DNA of 64,000 nt from Brucella tritici (GTDB lineage Bacteria > Pseudomonadota > Alphaproteobacteria > Rhizobiales > Rhizobiaceae), in the NCBI RefSeq assembly GCF_008932295.1, contig NZ_WBWA01000006.1, positions 124,001-188,000 of the forward strand. The letters run 5' to 3'. Below are positions 10,302 through 19,358 of this stretch, one piece after another (the first letter of the stretch is position 1; each line of letters starts with the position of its first letter). Made by a program: the position numbers and the translations under genes. The notes under the pieces are model-generated. The model ran no database searches, was not told the origin of the DNA, and saw nothing but the letters and a program-made list of their open reading frames with translations.

Positions 10302-13300
10302 TTACTCGGAGTAGACGACGAGCAAATCCTTGGCATCGATCTGCTCTCCGGGGCGCACAAGCACTTCCGCGATTGTGCCGTCACGCTCGGCATGAATAGC
10401 AGTTTCCATCTTCATCGCTTCGATGGAAAGCAGCACGTCGCCCTGCGTAACCGTCTGGCCGGTCGCCACGGCAACCGTCGAGACAACACCCGGCATCGGC
10501 GCACCGACCTGGCGGTCGTTCCCGGCTTCTACCTTGCGACGGACACCACCGGAAGCGCCTTTGGCGCGGTTCGGCACCTTGATGCGGCGTGGCTGGCCAT
10601 TCAACTCGAAGAACACGGTCACCATGCCCTTCTCATCGGTCTCGCTCATTGCCTGATTGACGATCACCAGCGTCTTGCCGCGTTCCAGATCGACGAAGAC
10701 CTCTTCTTCCGGCTTTAGGCCGTAGAAATAGACCGGGGTCGGCAGAACGCTTGTTGGGCCATAGGTTTCCTGCGCGGATGCATAATCGGTGAAGACCTTC
10801 GGATACATCATCGCCGACGCGAATTCCTGATCGGAAATCTTGCGATCGACGGTCTTCTCAAACCCTTCACGCTCGTCGTTCAGATCGGCAGGTTCCAGCA
10901 GGGCGCCAGGACGCACGGTAAACGGCTCTTCACCCTTCAGAATTTTCTTCTGAAGCGCCTTCGGCCATCCCGATGGCGGCTGGCCAAGATCGCCGCGCAT
11001 CATCGACACCACGGAATCCGGGAAAGCAATATCCTTTGCCGGGTTTTCGACATCGGCAACCGTCAGGTCCTGACTGACCATCATCAGTGCCATGTCGCCC
11101 ACAACCTTGGAGGATGGCGTGACCTTGACGATATCGCCGAACATGCGGTTCACATTGGCATAGGCCTGCGCCACCTCATGCCAACGGGTTTCAAGTCCCA
11201 GCGAACGGGCCTGCTCTTTCAGGTTGGTGAACTGGCCACCCGGCATTTCATGCAGATAGACTTCTGAAGCCGGTCCCTTGAGGTCGCTTTCGAAGGCCGC
11301 ATACTGGTTGCGTACGGCTTCCCAGTAGAAGGAGATGCGGCGGATCGAATCCGGATCGAGGCCCGGATCGCGTTCTGAACCGTGCAGCGCCTCAACGATG
11401 GAACCAAGGCAAGGCTGCGATGTGTTGCCGGACAGCGCATCCATCGCCGCATCGACCACATCCACGCCCGCATCGATCGCGGCAAGAACGGTCGCTGCCG
11501 AAATGCCCGACGTATCATGCGTATGGAAATGGATCGGCAGATCGGTTTCTTCGCGCAGCGCCTTGAACAGGGCGCGGGCTGCGGCAGGCTTCAAAAGCCC
11601 CGCCATATCCTTCACCGCAATGACATGCGCGCCGGCTTTTTCAACTTCCTTCACCAGATTGACGTAATATTTGAGATCATATTTGGCGCGTTCAGGATTG
11701 AGGATATCGCCCGTGTAGCAGATAGCCGCTTCGCAGAGCTTGTTTTCCTCCAGCACCGCGTCCATCGACACGCGCATATTCTCGACCCAGTTGAGACTGT
11801 CGAAAACGCGGAACAGATCAATGCCGCCGCGTGCTGCCTCGCGCACGAAATATTTTACGACATTGTCGGGATAGGATTTGTAACCGACGCCGTTTGCACC
11901 GCGCAAAAGCATCTGCAGAAGAAGGTTCGGCGCAGCTTCACGCACCAGTGTCAGACGCTCCCACGGATCTTCGGTGAGGAAGCGCATCGAAACGTCGAAG
12001 GTCGCGCCGCCCCAGCATTCCAGCGAAAACAGGTTCGGCAGCGCCTGCGCATAGGAATTGGCAATGCGGGCAATGTCGTAAGTGCGCATACGCGTCGCCA
12101 AAAGCGACTGATGGCCGTCTCGCATGGTCGTATCGGTAATCAGCGCACGCTTTTCGTTGCGCACCCATTCCGCGAACTTCTTCGGCCCAAGCTGATCCAG
12201 ACGCTGCTTGGTGCCATCAACAACCGGCTTATCGCCGAACCACGGCACACGCGGCTTGGCCGCATCCTTAGCCGGCTTTGCACGCCCCTTGGTTTCGGGG
12301 TGGCCATTGACCGTCACGTCGGCAATATAGGTCAGAAGCTTGGTGGCACGATCCTGCCGCTTGACCTGCTCAAACAGTTCCGGTGTCGTGTCGATGAAGC
12401 GCGTCGTATAGTCGTTGGCCTGAAACTTCGGATGATTGATGATCGCTTCGAGGAAGGTGAGATTCGTCGCCACACCACGGATGCGGAATTCACGTAAGGC
12501 GCGATCCATCCGGCGAATGGCTTCCAGAGGTGTTGCGCCCGAAGCGGTCACCTTGACCAGCAGCGGATCGTAATAGCGGGTGATGAACGCACCCGAATAG
12601 GCCGTACCGCCATCCAGACGGATGCCGAAGCCCGATGCCGAGCGATAGGCCTGAATGCGTCCGTAATCAGGAATGAAGTTCTGTTCCGGGTCTTCCGTAG
12701 TGATACGGCACTGAAGCGCATGGCCGTTAAGGCGAATATCTTCCTGACGCGGCACACCCGATTCCGGTGTGCCTATGGCAAAGCCTTCGAGAATATGGAT
12801 TTGCGCCTTGACGATATCGATGCCGGTCACCTGCTCGGTGACGGTATGCTCAACCTGAATACGCGGGTTGACCTCGATGAAATAGAATTTGCCGCTATCG
12901 GCATCCATCAGAAACTCGACAGTACCCGCACCGATATAATCGGTGGCATGGGCAATCTTCAGGCCATAGCTTGCCAGTTCCTGACGCTGCGCGTCATTGA
13001 GATACGGCGCCGGCGCCCGCTCCACGACCTTCTGGTTGCGGCGCTGGATCGAGCAGTCACGCTCGAAAAGATGGACCGCATTGCCATGGGTATCGCCCAA
13101 TATCTGCACTTCGACATGGCGCGCGCGTTCAATCAGCTTTTCGAGATAGACCTCATCCTTGCCGAATGCAGCTTTGGCCTCGCGCTTGGCTTCCGTGACT
13201 TCGCGGGCAAGATCGGCTTCGGCGCGGATGGCGCGCATGCCGCGACCGCCACCGCCCCAGCTCGCCTTCAGCATCAGCGGATAGCCGATTTCTGCCGCAA

Positions 13301-13778
13301 GCTTCTTCACTTCCTCCATGTTGTCAGGAAGCGGCTCAGTGGCTGGAACCACGGGTACGCCGATCTCGATGGCAAGATTGCGGGCCGCAACCTTGTTGCC
13401 GAGGCGGCGCATGGTCTCCGGCTTCGGGCCGATGAAGATGATGCCGCTTTCGGCACAGGCTTCAGCAAATTCCGGGCTTTCGGACAAAAGGCCATAGCCG
13501 GGGTGAATCGCATCGGCACCCGAAAGCTTGGCGACGCGAATAATTTCATCAATGGAAAGATAGCTTTCAATCGGACCAAGATCGCGATCCAGATGCGGTC
13601 CGCGACCGACCTGATAGCTTTCATCGGCTTTGAAGCGATGCAGGGAAAGTTTGTCTTCCTCAGCCCATATAGCCACCGTTTTGAGCCCCAGCTCATTGGC
13701 GGCGCGGAATACGCGAATTGCGATTTCAGATCGGTTGGCGACCAGAATTTTCCGGATAGGCTTTGGGGCGAAAGACAA
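10302..13778 (-). CDS. pyc: Pyruvate carboxylase
   Basis: Biotin enzyme that carboxylates pyruvate to oxaloacetate, refilling the TCA cycle and feeding gluconeogenesis. The single chain holds an N-terminal biotin carboxylase (KILVANRSEIAIR, then ATP-grasp KASWGGGGRGMR, residues about 1-460), a central carboxyltransferase (ITDTTMRDGHQSLLATRMRT, about 530-820) and a C-terminal biotinyl domain with EAMKMET. The frame opens with an ATG at 13814, but a TTG at 13778 preceded by AGGGAGA six bases away gives 1158 residues and starts close to the conserved KILVANRSE. Both remain possible. Monocistronic; terminator at 10190. Confidence 0.96.
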   Translation of the reverse strand: MSFAPKPIRKILVANRSEIAIRVFRAANELGLKTVAIWAEEDKLSLHRFKADESYQVGRGPHLDRDLGPIESYLSIDEIIRVAKLSGADAIHPGYGLLSESPEFAEACAESGIIFIGPKPETMRRLGNKVAARNLAIEIGVPVVPATEPLPDNMEEVKKLAAEIGYPLMLKASWGGGGRGMRAIRAEADLAREVTEAKREAKAAFGKDEVYLEKLIERARHVEVQILGDTHGNAVHLFERDCSIQRRNQKVVERAPAPYLNDAQRQELASYGLKIAHATDYIGAGTVEFLMDADSGKFYFIEVNPRIQVEHTVTEQVTGIDIVKAQIHILEGFAIGTPESGVPRQEDIRLNGHALQCRITTEDPEQNFIPDYGRIQAYRSASGFGIRLDGGTAYSGAFITRYYDPLLVKVTASGATPLEAIRRMDRALREFRIRGVATNLTFLEAIINHPKFQANDYTTRFIDTTPELFEQVKRQDRATKLLTYIADVTVNGHPETKGRAKPAKDAAKPRVPWFGDKPVVDGTKQRLDQLGPKKFAEWVRNEKRALITDTTMRDGHQSLLATRMRTYDIARIANSYAQALPNLFSLECWGGATFDVSMRFLTEDPWERLTLVREAAPNLLLQMLLRGANGVGYKSYPDNVVKYFVREAARGGIDLFRVFDSLNWVENMRVSMDAVLEENKLCEAAICYTGDILNPERAKYDLKYYVNLVKEVEKAGAHVIAVKDMAGLLKPAAARALFKALREETDLPIHFHTHDTSGISAATVLAAIDAGVDVVDAAMDALSGNTSQPCLGSIVEALHGSERDPGLDPDSIRRISFYWEAVRNQYAAFESDLKGPASEVYLHEMPGGQFTNLKEQARSLGLETRWHEVAQAYANVNRMFGDIVKVTPSSKVVGDMALMMVSQDLTVADVENPAKDIAFPDSVVSMMRGDLGQPPSGWPKALQKKILKGEEPFTVRPGALLEPADLNDEREGFEKTVDRKISDQEFASAMMYPKVFTDYASAQETYGPTSVLPTPVYFYGLKPEEEVFVDLERGKTLVIVNQAMSETDEKGMVTVFFELNGQPRRIKVPNRAKGASGGVRRKVEAGNDRQVGAPMPGVVSTVAVATGQTVTQGDVLLSIEAMKMETAIHAERDGTIAEVLVRPGEQIDAKDLLVVYSE

Positions 13779-13875
13779 GGCAGATCTCCCTAACTGCAAT
13801 GACAAAGGCGCCATTGCTTAACCTGCAATAGACACAAGCGCAAACAAACTGTGCAACCGGGAGATAAAAACAAAA

Positions 13876-13896
13876 TGCCCGACTAAAAGCCGGGCA
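13876..13896 (-). terminator. Rho-independent terminator downstream of livK1
   Basis: TGCCCG / CGGGCA stem, read on the minus strand, then TTTTGTTTTT. It lies 150 bases beyond the first binding-protein gene, on the far side of a composite repeat. Confidence 0.65.
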
Positions 13897-13940
13897 GATT
13901 GATGAATTTTGTAGCACTTTATGCTAATATATCAGGTACA

Positions 13941-14040
13941 GGAGCGTCTCCGATTATGAAGCAATCATCAGAACCGCTCTAAGCATCTGTGTTCTCGCAT
14001 TATCCAACGCAAAACCGCTTCGCACTTTTGCTGGAAATGC
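13941..14040. repeat. Composite palindromic repeat, copy 1 (hairpin A + 16 nt + hairpin B)
   Basis: Hairpin B (13997-14040, 44 bp) has outer arms GCATTATCC / TGGAAATGC and inner arms GCAAAA / TTTTGC around CCGCTTCGCAC. Hairpin A (13941-13980) has arms GGAGCG...CGCTCT and is less perfect than in the copies at 36642 and 51658. The A-B distance is again exactly 16 nt. It ends 4 bases before the livK1 stop codon. Confidence 0.8.
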
Positions 14041-14044
14041 TCCA

Positions 14045-15160
14045 TTACTTCTGGAAGTAATTATACTTGCCGTCTTCACCTTTGCGCCATTCGAACATGA
14101 CGTAAGGCGAAAGGCTCGGATCCCCCTTGGCGTCAAACGAGATTTCGCCGAGAACGGTCTTGAACGGACCCTTTTCCTTCATCGCGGTCGCAACTTCCTG
14201 CGGGTCGTTGCTTCCGGCAGCATTGGCGGCATTAACCAGCGACTGCACACCGGCATAGGCATAGAAGGTGTAGGCTTCAGGCTCAAAACCCTTGTCACGG
14301 AAAGCCTTGATGAGTTCCGCATTCGACTTGTCGTCACGCGGATCGGGACCGAAAGTGTTCATGACACCAGCCACAGCGTCACCGGCAATCGAGGCGAGTT
14401 CGTTGGACACGATGCCATCGCCCGAGATGAACTGTGCTTTGAGGCCCTGATCATCCATCTGGCGGATGAGCAGACCCGCTTCCGGATGCATGCCACCCCA
14501 GTAAACAGCGGTGATGCCAGCAGCCTTCATCTTGGAGATGAGCGCAGAGAAGTCCTTGTCGCCCTGATTCACGCCTTCGTAGAGCGTTTCCTTCATGCCA
14601 TTGTCGTTGAGCGACTTCTTGGTTTCATCGGCAAGGCCCTGACCGTAAGGCGTCTTGTCGTGAAGGATGGCAACTTTGCCGTCCTTGTAAGTGTCGGCCA
14701 TATATTTGCCAGCAACGATGCCCTGCTGGTCATCGCGACGGCAGGTGCGGAAGGTGTTCCACAGTTCACGCTCGGTGAAGGTCGGGTTGGTGGTGCCTGG
14801 CGCGATCATCAGTACGCCGTTTTCAGCGTAGATGTCCGAAGTCGGAATGCTGACGCCGGAATTGAAGTGACCGATGACGAACTGAACGCCATCGCCGACG
14901 AACTTGTTTGCAACGGAAATGCCCTGCTTCGGATCGGCAGCATCATCGCCATAGACGATGGTGATCTGCTCGCCATTCATGCCGCCCTTGGCATTGGCTT
15001 CTGCGACTGCCGCTTCGACACCGCGCTTGATCTGCTCGCCAAAAGCCGCCTGGCTACCGGTCAGAGGTGCGCCAACGCCAAGCTGGATGTCAGCAAAGGA
15101 TACGCCGCCCATTGCAACTAGCGCCGAAAGGCAAACGCCGCAGAATAAGGATTTCTTCAT
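14045..15160 (-). CDS. livK: Branched-chain amino acid ABC transporter, substrate-binding protein 1
   Basis: Periplasmic type-I binding protein of a HAAT-family importer. The 371-residue precursor starts [19 protein letters not shown] with signal cleavage probable after VSFA. Family features are [43 protein letters not shown] and [16 protein letters not shown]. It is the same length as, and clearly paralogous to, the next gene upstream (15596-16711). A long 435-bp gap separates the two, so it probably has its own promoter. ATG at 15160 follows GGGAGCAACTGAA; the frame extends 23 codons further without support. Confidence 0.92.
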   Translation of the reverse strand: MKKSLFCGVCLSALVAMGGVSFADIQLGVGAPLTGSQAAFGEQIKRGVEAAVAEANAKGGMNGEQITIVYGDDAADPKQGISVANKFVGDGVQFVIGHFNSGVSIPTSDIYAENGVLMIAPGTTNPTFTERELWNTFRTCRRDDQQGIVAGKYMADTYKDGKVAILHDKTPYGQGLADETKKSLNDNGMKETLYEGVNQGDKDFSALISKMKAAGITAVYWGGMHPEAGLLIRQMDDQGLKAQFISGDGIVSNELASIAGDAVAGVMNTFGPDPRDDKSNAELIKAFRDKGFEPEAYTFYAYAGVQSLVNAANAAGSNDPQEVATAMKEKGPFKTVLGEISFDAKGDPSLSPYVMFEWRKGEDGKYNYFQK

Positions 15161-15405
15161 TTCAGTTGCTCCCACTAAACGCAGCCCGAAAGCTGGAAAC
15201 GGTTTCGGAATACGCATCAAAACACTCATTCAGAACGGCAATCTGACCGGATCAGACAACCGCCATTTTTGCAGGCTCGACCGCAACACCAGAGGTGCCG
15301 CATAAACCCTGATATTCGAATGGGAGATCGCGTCAGCCCCAGGAACGCAATTCGGGCTTGAAACCACCCGCGTTGAAACTGGTCCTCCCACCAGATCGCA
15401 CGATC

Positions 15406-15430
15406 AGACATAGAGAATCGCCCTATGTCT
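15406..15430. promoter_or_regulatory. Palindrome upstream of livK1
   Basis: AGACATAG-AGAATCGCC-CTATGTCT, a perfect 8-9-8 inverted repeat 246 bases upstream of the livK1 start. No T run follows it on either strand, so an operator or an RNA leader hairpin is more likely than a terminator. Confidence 0.4.
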
Positions 15431-15540
15431 AATCATCACTCTAGATACAATCACGCCCGCTGGCGAAGTAAAGTAATGATTTCGTCTATATCTTGCTTTT
15501 TCCGCATGACTTTATGCGGATCGGAAGCCTGAAAACGAAA

Positions 15541-15563
15541 ATGCCCGGCGCAAAGCCGGGCAT
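15541..15563 (-). terminator. Rho-independent terminator after livK2
   Basis: ATGCCCGGC / GCCGGGCAT stem with a 5-nt loop, followed on the minus strand by TTTTCGTTTT. It begins 32 bases after the livK2 stop and separates the two binding-protein genes transcriptionally. Confidence 0.85.
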
Positions 15564-15595
15564 CTCCACTCATCGGGAAAGAATATAAGCAAAAC

Positions 15596-16711
15596 TTACT
15601 GCTGAATGTAAGTATATTTCCCGTCAGCACCCTTTTCCCACTTGTACATGACGTAGCCTGGCAGCTTCGGATCGCCCTTTTCGTCATAGGACAGGTCGCC
15701 GAGAACGGTCTTGAACGGACCCTTCTCCTTGAGCGCCTTGGCGATTTCCTGCGGATCGTTGCTGCCGGCAGCCTTTGCAGCCTGCGCCAGCGACTGAACA
15801 GCCGCATAGGAATAGAGCGTATAGGCTTCCGGCTCGAAACCGGCATCACGGAACTTCTTCACCAGATCGGCATTGTTCGGGTTGTTGCGCGGATCGGGAC
15901 CGAAGGTGTTGAGCGTGCCTTCGACAGCCGGACCTGCAATCGAGGCCAGTTCGTTGGACACGATGCCATCGCCCGAGATGAACTGGGCCTTCAGGCCCTG
16001 ATCGGCCATCTGGCGGATGATGAGACCGGCTTCCGGATGCAGACCACCCCAGTAAACCACATTCACGCCAGCCTGCTTGAGCTTTGCGATCAGAGCGGAG
16101 AAGTCCTTTTCACCAACGTTCACGCCTTCATAAAGGGCTTCCTTGGTGCCAAGCTCGTTGAGCTTCTTCTTGGTTTCATCGGCAAGGCCCTGACCATATG
16201 GGGTCTTGTCGTGAATGACGGCGATCTTCGCATCCTTGAAATGGTCGAAGATGTACTGACCGGCTACAATACCCTGCTGGTCGTCACGGCCGCAGGTACG
16301 GAACGTATTCCAGAGCTGGCGTTCGGTATAGACCGGGTTGGTCGCGGCAGGCGAGATTTCAAGAATGCCGTTTTCGGCATAGACTTCCGAAGCCGGGATC
16401 GAAACGCCCGAGTTGAAGTGACCGATGACATATTTCACGCCGTCGGCTGCGAATTTGTTGGCAACGGAAATGCCCTGCTTCGGATCCGAAACGTCATCGC
16501 CGAGCGAGATCGAGATTTTCTCGCCATTGATACCGCCCGCATCGTTGACTTCCTTGATCGCGGCTTCCGCACCCTTCTGGATCTGCGCGCCATAAACGGC
16601 GTTCGGACCGGTCAAAGGTGCACCGATACCCAGAACTACGTCAGCCCAAGCCGAGCCCCCGAAAGCCATTACTGCTGCAAGAGCAACGCCTGCGAAAAGC
16701 GATTTCTTCAT
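15596..16711 (-). CDS. livK: Branched-chain amino acid ABC transporter, substrate-binding protein 2
   Basis: Periplasmic binding protein, 371 residues. The signal peptide [23 protein letters not shown] is followed by the mature GVGAPL-type start. It shares long identical blocks with the paralogue downstream, such as [25 protein letters not shown] and GPFKTVLG. The two therefore arose by tandem duplication and may differ in ligand. ATG at 16711 is preceded by GGGAG; the frame extends six codons upstream without need. It lies downstream of the liv membrane and ATPase genes but beyond a strong terminator (16831), so it is probably expressed separately and at a higher level. Confidence 0.93.
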   Translation of the reverse strand: MKKSLFAGVALAAVMAFGGSAWADVVLGIGAPLTGPNAVYGAQIQKGAEAAIKEVNDAGGINGEKISISLGDDVSDPKQGISVANKFAADGVKYVIGHFNSGVSIPASEVYAENGILEISPAATNPVYTERQLWNTFRTCGRDDQQGIVAGQYIFDHFKDAKIAVIHDKTPYGQGLADETKKKLNELGTKEALYEGVNVGEKDFSALIAKLKQAGVNVVYWGGLHPEAGLIIRQMADQGLKAQFISGDGIVSNELASIAGPAVEGTLNTFGPDPRNNPNNADLVKKFRDAGFEPEAYTLYSYAAVQSLAQAAKAAGSNDPQEIAKALKEKGPFKTVLGDLSYDEKGDPKLPGYVMYKWEKGADGKYTYIQQ

Positions 16712-16830
16712 TGTTGGAACTCCCATCATTGTATTTACCCCGAAACGATTTTTTGCATCGCTTTATTTTCTTGCTGATTACTCAGCAATATCTACGCTGA
16801 ATCTTATTACTGTCAACGTGATCTTACAAA

Positions 16831-16859
16831 AAAGCTTCGCCGCATGACGGCGAAGCTTT
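16831..16859 (-). terminator. Strong rho-independent terminator closing the livHMGF operon
   Basis: Perfect 12-bp stem AAAGCTTCGCCG / CGGCGAAGCTTT with a 5-nt loop, then a T run on the minus strand. It lies 4 bases after the DUF6867 gene. Confidence 0.92.
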
Positions 16860-16863
16860 AAAT

Positions 16864-17208
16864 TTATTTTGCCTTCCAGCTGAGAGGCGAAGCTTTTTCA
16901 TAAAGCCAGCTATATTGCCTCACCATTTGCTTGGTACGCGTGTAGCGGAAGCCCACCGTACCGATAATCATCAGCACGATTACATCAACCAGATAGTAGT
17001 GGACCGAAAGAAGCGTTCCTTCAAACAGCGCGAAGTGGATGAAGCGCACCGCAGCCCCCAGCGGGATCAGATAGAGCAGAAGCTGCGGATAGGTGCGCCA
17101 GGTCGAAGCACAGGCACGCCCCGTCATCCAGGCAGCCCAGCCGCCCAGCAGACAGGTGATGAGGAAAAACAACCAGAATGACGGTTCTTCGTAGAGAATA
17201 CCCTGCAT
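16864..17208 (-). CDS. DUF6867 family small membrane protein of the liv operon
   Basis: A 114-residue protein with an N-terminal hydrophobic stretch (SFWLFFLITCLLGGWAAWMTG) and two more (LLLYLIPLGAAVRFIHFALF, YYLVDVIVLMIIGTVGF), ending in a basic tail (RYTRTKQMVRQYSWLYEK). I recognise it as the DUF6867 type that accompanies livHMGF in Rhizobiales; its function is unknown. Its AGGAGG ribosome binding site overlaps the livF stop codon, so it is translationally linked to livF. A role in the stability or regulation of the transporter is inference only. Confidence 0.88.
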   Translation of the reverse strand: MQGILYEEPSFWLFFLITCLLGGWAAWMTGRACASTWRTYPQLLLYLIPLGAAVRFIHFALFEGTLLSVHYYLVDVIVLMIIGTVGFRYTRTKQMVRQYSWLYEKASPLSWKAK

Positions 17209-17217
17209 GATTTCCTC

Positions 17218-17967
17218 CTAGTGCCTTCCGCCTTCGAGATAGGCAGCGCGGACTTCCGGATCCGCCAGCAATTCGCGGCCAGCGCCGCTCATGGTGATCG
17301 AGCCGTTGACCATCACATAGCCACGGTCAGCGAGCTTCAACGCACCGAATGCATTCTGCTCGACGAGAAACACCGTCAGCCCCTGCGTGCGGTTCAGTTC
17401 CTTGATCGCCTCGAAAATCTGCTTCACGATCAATGGTGCCAGACCGAGTGACGGTTCATCCAGAAGCAGGAGCTTCGGGCGCGCCATCAGTGCACGGGCG
17501 ATTGCCAGCATCTGCTGTTCGCCGCCCGAAAGCGTGCCGCCACGCTGGTTGATGCGTTCCTTCAGACGCGGGAACAGGTCGAACATCAGCTTTACGTCTT
17601 CTTCGAAATATTGCTGATTATCGAGGCTTGCGCCCATCTGGAGATTTTCCAGAACCGTCATGCGCGGAAAGATACGACGGCCTTCCGGCGACTGCGCAAT
17701 GCGCAGCTTGGCAATCTCGTGCGGCGGCATGGATGTGATATCCTTGCCGTTGAAGAGAATGCGACCGGTACGAGCCTTCGGCGAACCGAAGATCGTCATC
17801 ATAAGCGTCGATTTACCGGCACCGTTGGCACCGATCAGCGCCACGATCTCGCCCTCGTCGACGGTGAGGTCGATGCCCTTCAAGGCGCAAATATTGCCGT
17901 AATAGGTCTCGACCTTCTCGACGGCCAGAAGTGGTTGCTTTTTCTGCATGGTTTCAGCCTGCATCAT
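17218..17967 (-). CDS. livF: Branched-chain amino acid ABC transporter ATP-binding protein LivF
   Basis: One of the two ATPases that power the liv importer, on the cytoplasmic face. The 249-residue protein has Walker A GANGAGKS, signature LSGGEQQ, Walker B LLLLDEP and switch His replaced by Gln in LVEQN, normal for LivF. The ATG at 17967 overlaps the livG stop (ATGA), and GGGAGGCG lies just upstream; a second ATG follows immediately. Confidence 0.95.
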   Translation of the reverse strand: MMQAETMQKKQPLLAVEKVETYYGNICALKGIDLTVDEGEIVALIGANGAGKSTLMMTIFGSPKARTGRILFNGKDITSMPPHEIAKLRIAQSPEGRRIFPRMTVLENLQMGASLDNQQYFEEDVKLMFDLFPRLKERINQRGGTLSGGEQQMLAIARALMARPKLLLLDEPSLGLAPLIVKQIFEAIKELNRTQGLTVFLVEQNAFGALKLADRGYVMVNGSITMSGAGRELLADPEVRAAYLEGGRH

Positions 17968-19358
17968 TCGCCTCCCTTCTTCGGCTTGGCAGAAGCTTTT
18001 GTCGGGGCTTTGGCGCGTTTTGCGCCGCTGCTTTTCGCAGCCCCACTCTTGCCAGCCTTCACGGGAGCAGTCTTATGGCTCGTCGGAACATCGCCCGCTT
18101 CAACGCGCTCGGAGAACTCGGTCGCCTGACCGGCGGCGAGTTGCCTGGCCTGCCCGACCCAGTCTTCGCGTGCGATACGCCCGTCGAATTCCAGATAGGT
18201 CTCAGCTTCCACGATATCCGCTTCACTCCAGGCGGCAATCTGATCGAAATGATAGATGCCGTGTTCGTGAAGCTTCTTCTCGTTGACCGCGCCAATGCCC
18301 TTGATGAGGGTCAGATTATCGGCCTTTCCGCCGCGTGCTGCGGCCAGACCACCGGCGAGCGAAGCGCGTCCTGACGGTGCTTCACCCGTCTCTTCGGAAA
18401 TTTCTTCCTCGATGGCTTCTTCGGCAAGCTGGGCAGCGACCAGCTGCGCCGGATCGGCAATACCCGGCTTGTCCGCCTCTTCAATAAGCTCGGCAATCTC
18501 TTCGTCATCCACGCCGAGATAGGCCGCGATAACGCGTGGATCGTTCTTGACTTCCTCCGGCGCGCCGTCGGAAATCTTGGTGCCGTATTCCAGCACGATC
18601 ACATGGTCGGAAATCTCCATGACCACCGACATGTCGTGTTCGATCAGCAGGATCGATGTGCCGGTTTCCTTGCGGATATCGAGCAGGAGCTTGTTGAGCT
18701 CTGCCGATTCACGCGGATTGAGACCGGCGGCCGGTTCATCGAGGCAGAGGATTTCCGGCTCGATGCACATGGCGCGGGCGATTTCCAGACGGCGCTGATC
18801 GCCATAGGGCAGATCGCCCGCCGGATCGTCTGCACGACCGATCAGGTTGATTTTCTCCAGCCAGTAACGCGCCTTTTCAACCGCGTCCTTCGCCGCCGAC
18901 TTGTAGCCCGGCAGACCGAGAAGGCCGAGGATCGTAAAGCCCGATGAGCGCATCAGCGTGTTGTGCTGCGCGACCAGCAGGTTTTCCAGAACGGTGAGGC
19001 CCGAGAACAGGCGGATGTTCTGGAAGGTACGCGCCACCTTGGCCTGCTTGGTGATCTGGAAGTCAGGCAGGCGCTCAAGCAGGAACTTGTCGCCCGTCTT
19101 CCGGTTCATCGTCAGCATGCCACCCGTCGGCTTGTAGAAACCGGTGATGCAGTTGAAGACCGTGGTCTTGCCTGCACCGTTCGGGCCGATGATCGCCGTG
19201 ATATCCCCACGCTTCACGTTGAAGCTTAGATCGTTGATGGCCACGAGACCGCCAAAGCGCATCGAGAGATGCTCGACCTGCAGGATGGTGTCTTTTTCAG
19301 TGTTGCCCAATTCGGCTTTATCAGGCGCAGTGCCAGACATAGTGCTTATCTCCGCCAT
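17964..19358 (-). CDS. livG: LivG ATP-binding protein with a helix-hairpin-helix C-terminal extension
   Basis: The second ATPase of the liv importer. Residues about 24-283 are a normal LivG: Walker A GPNGAGKT (58-65), signature PYGDQRR (about 184-190), Walker B ILCLDEP (203-209) and H-loop His241. Most LivG proteins end near residue 260-290. Here about 180 more residues follow: an acidic linker (284-330), a helix-hairpin-helix-like module (about 348-412, LTLIKGIGAVNEKKLHEHGI then YHFDQIAAW) and a Lys/Ala/Pro-rich tail. The module resembles the C-terminal tails of rhizobial NuoE and some ribosomal L21 proteins. The ATG at 19358 overlaps the livM stop; an ATG at 19340 is an alternative. Confidence 0.94.
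   Translation of the reverse strand: MAEISTMSGTAPDKAELGNTEKDTILQVEHLSMRFGGLVAINDLSFNVKRGDITAIIGPNGAGKTTVFNCITGFYKPTGGMLTMNRKTGDKFLLERLPDFQITKQAKVARTFQNIRLFSGLTVLENLLVAQHNTLMRSSGFTILGLLGLPGYKSAAKDAVEKARYWLEKINLIGRADDPAGDLPYGDQRRLEIARAMCIEPEILCLDEPAAGLNPRESAELNKLLLDIRKETGTSILLIEHDMSVVMEISDHVIVLEYGTKISDGAPEEVKNDPRVIAAYLGVDDEEIAELIEEADKPGIADPAQLVAAQLAEEAIEEEISEETGEAPSGRASLAGGLAAARGGKADNLTLIKGIGAVNEKKLHEHGIYHFDQIAAWSEADIVEAETYLEFDGRIAREDWVGQARQLAAGQATEFSERVEAGDVPTSHKTAPVKAGKSGAAKSSGAKRAKAPTKASAKPKKGGE

Larger units (their letters stand above)
15161..15595. other. 435-bp gap between the two livK genes
   Basis: Holds the terminator of the upstream livK2 (15541-15563), a perfect palindrome at 15406-15430 and presumably the livK1 promoter. 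A degenerate piece of the CCCGAAA-type repeat may lie at 15184-15218. No supported gene is visible; open frames here are continuations of neighbours. Confidence 0.6.
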
